Source: Microbacterium sp. Marseille-Q6648
GTDB lineage: Bacteria; Actinomycetota; Actinomycetes; Actinomycetales; Microbacteriaceae
Assembly: GCF_943181415.1 (NCBI RefSeq)
Contig: NZ_CALPBZ010000003.1
Span: 413,657 to 477,656 of the forward strand
Direction of reading: 5' to 3'
DNA length: 64,000 nt
The notes under the pieces are model-generated. The model ran no database searches, was not told where the DNA came from, and saw nothing but the letters and a program-made list of their open reading frames with translations. Positions 57,702-64,000 of this stretch are shown here, piece after piece (the stretch's first letter is position 1; every line of letters begins with the position of its first letter). A program made the translations under genes and the position numbers.

Positions 57702-58612
57702 GACATCACCGCCGTCTGCAGGTCGTCGGCGCCGACCGGCGCGACGAAGTGGCCCGCCGCGACCTGCTCCAGGTCGGGGATGCGGCGGAATCGGACGCCC
57801 TCGCCGAGCCCGCGCAGCCTCGTGCGCGGACCGGTCAGGGGCGGGAACGCGTTCATCAGCGCCCGGGTGTACGGATGCCGGGGGTCGGCGAACACGGTGC
57901 GTGCGGAGGCGGTCTCGACGAACCGGCCGGCGTACATCACCGCCATGCGGTCGGACAGCTCGACCATGAGCGACATGTCATGGGTGATGAACAGCACCGC
58001 GAAGCCGAGCTCGCGCTGCAGGTCCTTGATCTGCGCCATGATCTCCTGCTGCACGACGACGTCGAGCGCCGTCGTCGGCTCGTCGAGGATGAGCAGCGGC
58101 GGGCGCAGCGCCGTCGCCATCGCGATGACCACACGCTGGCGCATCCCACCCGACAGCTGGTGCGGGTACGAACGCAGACGGTCCCGGGGGATGCCGACGA
58201 GGTCGAGCAGCTCGGCCGCCCGCGCGAGAGCCTGCTTGTGCGGCATCCGCTCATGCGTGGTGAAGATGTCGGCGATCTGGTCGCCGATGGTCATCACCGG
58301 GTTGAGCGAGTTCATCGCGCTCTGGAACACCATCGCGACCTGCCGCCAGCGGAAGGCGCGCAGCTCGTCGGCGTCGAGGGCAAGCACGTCGGTGTCGCGG
58401 AAGCGGACCGAGCCGCCGGCGATGACGGCCGGGTCGCGCAGCAGCCGCAGGATCGCGTTCGCGATTGTGGACTTGCCGCACCCCGACTCCCCCGCCAAGC
58501 CGAACACCTCGCCCTCGCCGACGGTGAAGCTCACCCCGTCGACGGCGCGGACGGTGCGGGCCTCGGTGACGTACTCGACCGTGAGGTCGCGGATCTCGAG
58601 CAGCGCGCTCAT
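57698..58612 (-). CDS. ABC transporter ATP-binding protein (DppD/OppD type)
   Basis: A 304-residue ATPase starting at ATG 58612, overlapping the permease stop by four bases. Walker [11 protein letters not shown]-loop [16 protein letters not shown], signature [14 protein letters not shown], Walker [14 protein letters not shown], switch His in FITHDMSLM. The open frame continues upstream to 60790 through the permease genes in another frame; that extension is spurious. Confidence 0.93.
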   Translation of the reverse strand: MSALLEIRDLTVEYVTEARTVRAVDGVSFTVGEGEVFGLAGESGCGKSTIANAILRLLRDPAVIAGGSVRFRDTDVLALDADELRAFRWRQVAMVFQSAMNSLNPVMTIGDQIADIFTTHERMPHKQALARAAELLDLVGIPRDRLRSYPHQLSGGMRQRVVIAMATALRPPLLILDEPTTALDVVVQQEIMAQIKDLQRELGFAVLFITHDMSLMVELSDRMAVMYAGRFVETASARTVFADPRHPYTRALMNAFPPLTGPRTRLRGLGEGVRFRRIPDLEQVAAGHFVAPVGADDLQTAVMS

Positions 58613-59658
58613 CGGCGGGCCCCCTTCCGGGTCTCGGTCGCGCCGGCGGCGCCGGTCACGGATGCCGCGACGGGCGTGGGCTCGTCGGGCGACGTGCGCC
58701 GGCGCGGACGCCGCAGGCGCGGGTTCGTGGTCTCGTCGACGCCGTAGTTGACCAGGGCGAGCGCGAACGCCACGAGCGCGATGCACACGCCCGGCGGGAT
58801 GAACACCCACCAGGCCCCGGTGAGGAGGGCGCCGTCGTTGCTGGCCCAGTAGAGGTTCGTGCCCCAGCTGATCGTGGAGATGTCGCCGAGGCCGAGGAAC
58901 TCCAGGCCCGCCTGCGCGCCGATGCCGAAGATGACGCAGGCCAGCAGCGTCGACATCACGATCGAGGCCATGTTGGGGAGGATCTCGCGGAACATGATGC
59001 GCACGCCCCGCTCCCCGGTGACCTGGGCGGCAGCGACGAAGTCCTTGCCGCGGATCGACAGCGCCTGCGAGCGCAGCACGCGCGCCGACCCCGCCCACCC
59101 GGTGATGACGAGCACGATGATGACCGTGCCGAGGCCCTGCGGCAGGAACGCGGCGAGGATCACCAGGAGCGGCAGTCCCGGCAGCAGCAGGAAGACGTTC
59201 GTCACGAGCGACAGGAGGTTGTCGACAGCGCGTCCGAAGTACGCCGACGCCAGCCCGACGAGCAGGCCGACGAAGGTCGAGGCGATGCCGACGACGAAGC
59301 CGACGAACAGCGACGAGCGCGATCCCCACACGTTCAGGGCGAACACGTCCTGCCCCTTCGCGGTCGTGCCGAACCAGTGCTCGGCCGAGGGCGGCTGCGC
59401 GCCGAGGCCCTGGATGAGGGTGGGGTCGCCGGGGGCGATCACCGGCGCCAGCAGCGCCACCAGGGTGAACACCGCCAGAATGATCAGGCCCGTGACCGCC
59501 TTGGCGTTCGAGAGCAGGCCGTGGATCAGTCCGCTGCGAGCGCGCCGCGGGCGGCGGGCGGCTGCGGGCGCGGCATCCCGATGGCTGCCGGGCGCCCCGT
59601 CGGGCGCGACGCCGAGATCGAGCTCGGCCATGGCGCGGGGGTCCTGTGCGAGTGACAT
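58609..59658 (-). CDS. ABC transporter permease (DppC/OppC type)
   Basis: A 349-residue inner-membrane permease. The family N-terminal segment [20 protein letters not shown] is followed by the conserved cytoplasmic-loop region [20 protein letters not shown] and the EAA-type motif [41 protein letters not shown] and the final helix follow. The N-terminal 45 residues are a charged extension. It heterodimerises with the permease at 59671. Twelve bases separate it from that gene. Confidence 0.92.
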   Translation of the reverse strand: MSLAQDPRAMAELDLGVAPDGAPGSHRDAAPAAARRPRRARSGLIHGLLSNAKAVTGLIILAVFTLVALLAPVIAPGDPTLIQGLGAQPPSAEHWFGTTAKGQDVFALNVWGSRSSLFVGFVVGIASTFVGLLVGLASAYFGRAVDNLLSLVTNVFLLLPGLPLLVILAAFLPQGLGTVIIVLVITGWAGSARVLRSQALSIRGKDFVAAAQVTGERGVRIMFREILPNMASIVMSTLLACVIFGIGAQAGLEFLGLGDISTISWGTNLYWASNDGALLTGAWWVFIPPGVCIALVAFALALVNYGVDETTNPRLRRPRRRTSPDEPTPVAASVTGAAGATETRKGARR

Positions 59659-59670
59659 GGTGAAGACCTC

Positions 59671-60648
59671 TCAGCTGACGCGCACGCGCGGGTCGAGGCG
59701 GACGTAGACGACGTCGACGGCGAAGTTCGCGATGAGCACCGCCGTGGTGATCGTGAGGAACAGGCCCTGCATGAGCGGGTAGTCGAGGTTCGACACCGCC
59801 TGCAGCAGCTGGTAGCCGACGCCAGGGTAGGCGAAGACGACCTCGGTGAGGAGGGCTCCGCCGACGATGAAACCGAGCGACATGCCGAAGGCGGTCACCG
59901 ACGGGAGCATGGCGTTGCGGGCCGCGTAGCCCAGCATGATGCGATTGCGGCGCAGGCCCTTGGCCTCGGCCATCACGATGTAGTCCTCGGAGTTGGTCGC
60001 GATCATCGTGTTGCGCATGCCCAGCATCCAGCCCCCGATCGACACCAGCACGATCGAGGTGGCCGGCAGGACGAGGTGGTACGCGACGTCGCCGAGGAAG
60101 GCGAGGGAGAACTCCGGGGTCGAGCCGACCGCGAAGGCGTGCCGCAGCGGGAACCAGCCCAGGGTGACGCCGAAGAGCCATAGGGCGCCCATCGCGAGCC
60201 AGAAGTACGGGAACGAGCCGATGAAGATCAGCACCGGCGGCAGGACCGAATCGAGGATGCCGCCGCGCCGCCATGCGGCGAGGATGCCGAGCAGGTTGCC
60301 GATCAGCACGGCGATGATGAGCGAGCTGAGGCCGAGCAGCACGGTCCAGCCGATCTGGGCCGAGATGACGTCGGTCACCGGGGTCGGGAACCGCGAGATG
60401 GAGAAGCCCATGTCGCCGGTGAAGATCTGCCCCAGGTAGCGGAAGTACTGTTCCCACAGCGGCGCGTCGTCGAGGCCGAACGAACGGCGCAGCGCGTCGA
60501 TCTGGTCGGGGCGGATCTCGCCCTGCAGCCGCGCGACCATGCGCGAGACCGGGTCGCCGGGCATGAGGCGCGGGAGCATGAAGTTGAGGGTGATCGAGAC
60601 CCAGAACGCGGCGAGGTAGAAGCCGAGTCGTCGGACGATGTAGCCCAT
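59671..60648 (-). CDS. ABC transporter permease (DppB/OppB type)
   Basis: A 325-residue permease. N-terminus [40 protein letters not shown], then the EAA loop [20 protein letters not shown], ending [15 protein letters not shown]. These are typical for DppB-like proteins. ATG 60648 is preceded by GGAGGACCCCC. An upstream frame extension to 60960 is unsupported. Confidence 0.92.
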   Translation of the reverse strand: MGYIVRRLGFYLAAFWVSITLNFMLPRLMPGDPVSRMVARLQGEIRPDQIDALRRSFGLDDAPLWEQYFRYLGQIFTGDMGFSISRFPTPVTDVISAQIGWTVLLGLSSLIIAVLIGNLLGILAAWRRGGILDSVLPPVLIFIGSFPYFWLAMGALWLFGVTLGWFPLRHAFAVGSTPEFSLAFLGDVAYHLVLPATSIVLVSIGGWMLGMRNTMIATNSEDYIVMAEAKGLRRNRIMLGYAARNAMLPSVTAFGMSLGFIVGGALLTEVVFAYPGVGYQLLQAVSNLDYPLMQGLFLTITTAVLIANFAVDVVYVRLDPRVRVS

Positions 60649-60833
60649 GGGGGTCCTCCTCGAGGGCGGGGCGGGTGGCGGGGCGGGGCGGTGTGTCGGG
60701 GTGGGGGCGGGGGCGGGTGTGTCGGGGGGCTGGGGCTTGGCCTCGGGGACGCGTGCGCACGCTGCACATCCGTGCGTGGGAATCACGCACGCAGGGGGCG
60801 CGTGCGCACGCGGCCCGGGCGAAGCCGGCGGGA
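60649..60833 (-). other. Non-coding gap with palindromes between transporter genes
   Basis: A 185-base gap between the binding-protein stop and the permease start. It contains an exact 14-base palindrome CGCGTGCGCACGCG at 60799-60812, GCGTGCGCACGC at 60751-60762, and a seven-base stem (60772-60778 with 60784-60790) with five-base loop. Such structures after a binding-protein gene commonly lower downstream expression; here that is an inference. Confidence 0.5.
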
Positions 60834-62498
60834 TCAGCCCTGGACGGGCTCGAGCGACGTGAGGATCAGCACCGCGGTGCGGGCACGGACCGACAGGGTC
60901 GCGTACGGGTCGTCCTCGCTCGGCCAGCCGGTGAAGCGCTCGTTGCTCGCCGCACCCCACTCAGGGCCGGGGAACAGCGGCGCGACCGGCGCGGCGTCGG
61001 CGAACAGCGCCTGAAGCTCGCCCATGATGCGCTGCTGCTCGGCTTCATCGGATGCCGCGGCGAACGCGTCCAGCAGGGCGTCCGCATCGGGGCTGCCGTA
61101 CCGGTGGTAGTTCTCGAACGTCTGCTCGCCGACCGGCTTCACCGTCTCGGTCGACATGACGCCGCGATAGAACTGGTACGGCGTCGGCGCTCCCGCGCTC
61201 CACACGATGCCGGAGTCGAAGTCGCCGTTCTCGTACCCGGCGACGACGTCGCCCCAGTCGCGTGCGGCGACGGTGACGGTCACGCCGAGGTCGGCGAGGT
61301 TCTGCGAGATGACGTTGCCCACCGAGACCCAGTCGCTCGAGGTCGAGCCGACCGAGAAGTCGAACGCGAACGGGGTGCCGTCGGGCAGCATCCGCGTGCC
61401 GTCGTCGCCGAGGGTGATGCCCGCCTCGTCGAGCAGCGCGCCGGCGGCCTCGAGGTCGCGCTCGGTCCAGTCGCAGTCGCCCGCCACCGCGTCGTCGCGC
61501 CACGAGTCGTAGGCGCCCGAGAGGCCGGTGCAGTCGGCGGGACCGGTGTAGCCCTGCATCCCGATCTCGGTCACCTGCTCGCGGTCGACGGCCATCGACA
61601 GCGCCTTGCGCACGTTCGGGTCGTCGAACGGCGCCTTGGTGGTGTTGAACTGCCAGTTGATCATCGAGCCCGTGGGCGGGAACCAGTAGAACCGGTTCTC
61701 GGGGTCCTTCGCGACGTAGGCCTCGTCGATGTTCGGGATGAACTGCGGCGCCCAGTCGACATCGCCGTTCGCGGCGGCGAGGTTCGCTCCGTCGTTGCCG
61801 GCGAAGGCCAGCATCCGGATGCCCTCGATCTTCTGCTTGTCCGGCTGCCAGTACTCGGGGTTGCGCAGCAGATCGAACGACTGCGCCTGGAAGTTGGACA
61901 CCTCGGTGTACGGACCGGTGCCGACCGGCTCCTCGTTGGCGAACGTCGTCGGGTCCTCGACCTCGCTCCACACGTGCGCGGGCGCGATGATCTGCTGGCC
62001 GATGTCGAGCAGCGCCGGCGAGAACGGCTCGGAGAAGTCGAACTCGACCGTGAAGTCGTCGACCGCGGTGACGGTGTCGATGTAGTCGAACCCGCCGCGG
62101 ATCTCACGCTGCAGGTCGAACGAGACCACCACGTCTTCGGCGGTGAAGTCCTCGCCGTCCGACCACTGCACGTCTTCGCGCAGGGTGTAGGTGATGCCCG
62201 AGCCGTCCTCGGCGACCTCCCACTCGGTCGCCAGCCAGGGGGTGGTCGAGCCGTCGGCCGGGTTGAAGATGAGCATCGACTCGTAGATCGCCTGATGCGT
62301 CATCGGGAAGTCCGGGTTGGCGAAGGGGTTGAAGTTCTGGTCGAACGTCCCCATGTCCTCCCGCGGGATGGTCAGAAGCTGCGAGCCGTCGAGGTCGCTC
62401 GAGGCGGTCTCTCCTCCGCCGCCGGCGCAGCCGGTCAGCGCAAGCGCGCCGACAGCTGCGAGCGCGCACAGTCGTGCCGCCCTGGTGTGCAGTGCCAT
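60834..62498 (-). CDS. ABC transporter substrate-binding lipoprotein (family 5)
   Basis: A 554-residue lipoprotein of the oligopeptide-binding type. Signal and lipobox LALTGC near residue 19-24, then [20 protein letters not shown]. Characteristic blocks are [60 protein letters not shown] and [11 protein letters not shown]. It would capture the substrate for the two permeases downstream. Family-5 proteins usually bind peptides but several bind oligosaccharides; the GH32 genes in the same cluster suggest a fructan oligosaccharide. GGAACAGC precedes ATG. Confidence 0.92.
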   Translation of the reverse strand: MALHTRAARLCALAAVGALALTGCAGGGGETASSDLDGSQLLTIPREDMGTFDQNFNPFANPDFPMTHQAIYESMLIFNPADGSTTPWLATEWEVAEDGSGITYTLREDVQWSDGEDFTAEDVVVSFDLQREIRGGFDYIDTVTAVDDFTVEFDFSEPFSPALLDIGQQIIAPAHVWSEVEDPTTFANEEPVGTGPYTEVSNFQAQSFDLLRNPEYWQPDKQKIEGIRMLAFAGNDGANLAAANGDVDWAPQFIPNIDEAYVAKDPENRFYWFPPTGSMINWQFNTTKAPFDDPNVRKALSMAVDREQVTEIGMQGYTGPADCTGLSGAYDSWRDDAVAGDCDWTERDLEAAGALLDEAGITLGDDGTRMLPDGTPFAFDFSVGSTSSDWVSVGNVISQNLADLGVTVTVAARDWGDVVAGYENGDFDSGIVWSAGAPTPYQFYRGVMSTETVKPVGEQTFENYHRYGSPDADALLDAFAAASDEAEQQRIMGELQALFADAAPVAPLFPGPEWGAASNERFTGWPSEDDPYATLSVRARTAVLILTSLEPVQG

Positions 62499-62562
62499 GA
62501 TTGGTGCTGTTCCTTTCTTCTTCGTTGAAGCCGAAGGGTCGCGCTCGTCTTGAGATGTCCAG

Positions 62563-63585
62563 TCACACGGACGAGCGTTCGAGGAGCGGGCAGTCGACCG
62601 TCACGGTTCTCGTGTCGGTCGGCTGGCCCGCCGTGATCGCGGCGAGGATGTCCACACCGCGGGCGCCCATCTCATCGAAGGGCAGTGCGACCGTCGTCAG
62701 ACCGGGTCTCAGGTAGGCCGCGATGAGCTCCTGATTGTCGAATCCGATGACGGCGACGTCGTGGGGGATCTTCAGACCCCGTTCTTTGATCGCGTCGTAG
62801 GCGCCCATGGCCATGCGATCGTTCGCGCAGAACAGCGCGGTGGGCGGGTCGGCGAGGTCGAGCAGCGCCTCGGCCGCGGTGAAACCGCCGTCGGCGGTGG
62901 CGTGCCCCGACAGCTCCAAGGCTTCGTCGATGCGGATGCCGGCATCCCGCAGAGCCTCGTGATATCCCTGGCGCCGCCCTACGGCCGCGGGGATGTCGGG
63001 GTCGAGGTTGACGAATCCGATGCGCCGGTGGCCGGCCGCGAGCAGCCGTTCGGTCGCCCGGCGTCCGCCCGTGCGCTCGTCGGGGACCACCGCGGGGAAG
63101 CGCCCCTCGGCGTCGAAGCAGTTCACGAGCACCGTCGGCACCTCGCGCGCGAGCTCGGGGACGACGACCGGGCGATGCCACGTCGTGGCGTAGATGATGC
63201 CTTCGACCCGCTGCTCGAGAAGGCGCTCGATGGCCGCGTTCTCGGCATCCGGGTCGGACTCGGTCGAGGCGATCAGCAGGTGCTTGTCGCTCAGGAGCGC
63301 GCGGTCCTGAGCGCCCTTGATGATGTCGACGGCGAACGGGGCGGTGACGATCTCGGTGACGAGGCCGTACCAGTCGCTGCGCTGCTGGGCGAGGGCGCGG
63401 GCGCCGGCGTTGGGCCGGTAGCCGAGCTCGGCCGCCGCGGCCAGCACGCGGTCGCGGGTGTCGTCGGCGAGCGTGACCGACCGCCGGTCGTTGAGCACGA
63501 GCGAGACCGCGGTGCGCGAGACCCCGGCTGCCGCGGCGACGTCTTTCATCGTCACGGGGCGGCGGTGCGGGGTCTGACGCGACAT
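62563..63585 (-). CDS. LacI family transcriptional regulator of the fructan cluster
   Basis: A 340-residue repressor. The HTH and hinge read TMKDVAAAAGVSRTAVSLVL and NDRRSVTLADDTRDRVLAAA. The effector domain shows GLVTEIVTAPFAVDIIKGAQ, LFCANDRMAMGAYDAIKERG and VIGFDNQELIAAYLRPGLTT. It is the first gene of the minus-strand fructan cluster, upstream of the binding-protein gene by 64 bases. Two identical palindromic operators sit just ahead of its start, so it is predicted to repress itself and the cluster, relieved by a fructan-derived sugar. Confidence 0.93.
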   Translation of the reverse strand: MSRQTPHRRPVTMKDVAAAAGVSRTAVSLVLNDRRSVTLADDTRDRVLAAAAELGYRPNAGARALAQQRSDWYGLVTEIVTAPFAVDIIKGAQDRALLSDKHLLIASTESDPDAENAAIERLLEQRVEGIIYATTWHRPVVVPELAREVPTVLVNCFDAEGRFPAVVPDERTGGRRATERLLAAGHRRIGFVNLDPDIPAAVGRRQGYHEALRDAGIRIDEALELSGHATADGGFTAAEALLDLADPPTALFCANDRMAMGAYDAIKERGLKIPHDVAVIGFDNQELIAAYLRPGLTTVALPFDEMGARGVDILAAITAGQPTDTRTVTVDCPLLERSSV

Positions 63586-63604
63586 TGCGGAATCCTTGGT
63601 GGTG

Positions 63605-63618
63605 CTAACTCGTGTTAG
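63605..63618. promoter_or_regulatory. LacI operator 1
   Basis: Palindrome CTAACTCGTGTTAG (arms CTAAC/GTTAG), 20 bases upstream of the LacI start. It matches the second copy at 63637 at 13 of 14 positions. Confidence 0.75.
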
Positions 63619-63636
63619 GTGGTGGGTGTCACGATG

Positions 63637-63650
63637 CTAACCCGTGTTAG
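63637..63650. promoter_or_regulatory. LacI operator 2
   Basis: Palindrome CTAACCCGTGTTAG, 32 bases (about three helical turns) from operator 1, allowing two repressor dimers on the same DNA face. Confidence 0.75.
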
Positions 63651-63711
63651 GCAAACGGGTCAAGTGAGAGTTGTGTCCAGCGATCCGCTCCGGGGACAGG
63701 CGCATGTGGCG

Positions 63712-64000
63712 CAACCCGGTTGGCGGCATCTGCGGTCAACGGTCCAGGAAGCGACAAAGTGCGCCCACTGCGGGCGCAGCATCCACCCGCGACGCAACCC
63801 GGTTGGCGGTATCTGCGGTCAACGGTCCAGGAAGCGACAAAGTGCGCCCACTGCGGGCAGCATCCACCCATGACGCAACCCGGTTGGCGGCATCTGCGGT
63901 CAACGGTCCAGGAAGCGACAAAGTGCGCCCACTGCGGGCGCAGCATCCACCCGCGACGCAACCCGGTTGGCGGTATCTGCGGTCAACGGTCCAGGAAGCG
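63712..64000 (+). repeat. Second array of 83-bp repeats, cut by window end
   Basis: Units begin at 63712, 63795, 63876 and 63959 (CAACCCGGTTGGCGG...), 83, 81 and 83 bases apart; the array continues off the window. Units share GGTTGGCGG, ATCTGCGGTCAACGG and GGAAGCGACA with the array at 52923 in equivalent positions but have a different second half with hairpin arms TGCGCCC/GGGCGCA. Confidence 0.9.

Noticed and set aside
63712-64000. Repeat protein gene of the WTVDRR type on the minus strand
   Set aside because: The open frame results from repeat units of 83 bases changing frame at each copy, and the 81-base unit further shifts it. No start signal or conserved fold is seen.

Overview
The window is high-GC DNA from an actinobacterium, most likely Microbacteriaceae and probably Microbacterium. 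The evidence is strong G/C codon bias, a DUF222/HNH endonuclease gene, DUF305 and DUF6153 proteins, CsbD, VanZ-like and DUF4012 proteins, and many GTG/TTG starts with ATGA-type overlaps. This placement is inferred from gene content, not from a marker gene. No rRNA, tRNA or CRISPR array was recognised.

Region 1 (1-24.5 kb) is a surface polysaccharide locus. It holds a membrane acyltransferase cut by the window edge, two membrane-anchored SGNH hydrolases, a Wzy-like polymerase, an initiating polyprenyl-phosphate sugar transferase, a UDP-glucuronate 4-epimerase-like enzyme, several glycosyltransferases, two hexapeptide acetyltransferases, a Wzx-like flippase, GDP-mannose 4,6-dehydratase, GDP-L-fucose synthase and UDP-glucose dehydrogenase. 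Together they predict an acylated heteropolysaccharide containing fucose and uronic acid. The locus is broken by a decayed IS3 element with 22-bp terminal repeats and by a nest of IS30 remnants with a 7-bp tandem repeat beside it. A DUF4012 protein and an LPXTG-like wall protein close the region.

Region 2 (24.5-40 kb) is mixed. It has a DUF6153/DUF305/F510_1955 lipoprotein cassette of the type often linked to metal stress, a mechanosensitive-type membrane protein, a large patatin-like membrane protein with an apparent frameshift, and an intact Xre/MbcA-like antitoxin next to a start-less RES toxin remnant. It also has a membrane protein whose frame is broken by a 53-bp duplication, a DUF222/HNH endonuclease, and a LacI regulator with a GH51 arabinofuranosidase.

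Region 3 (40.1-50.9 kb) is the most unusual part. Two very large genes overlap by one base and encode proteins of 2286 and 1293 residues. The first carries an OmpA-like segment followed by a long beta-rich region resembling DUF6603. The second ends near a run of FGGGG repeats. Neither has a signal peptide and no known system is recognisable.

Region 4 (51-64 kb) starts with a VanZ-like protein and small genes (zinc ribbon, small membrane protein, CsbD). It continues with a fructan utilisation cluster: two GH32 enzymes, a five-part oligopeptide-type ABC transporter and a LacI regulator with two matching operators. The cluster is bracketed by two related arrays of 83-bp repeats, the second running off the window end.
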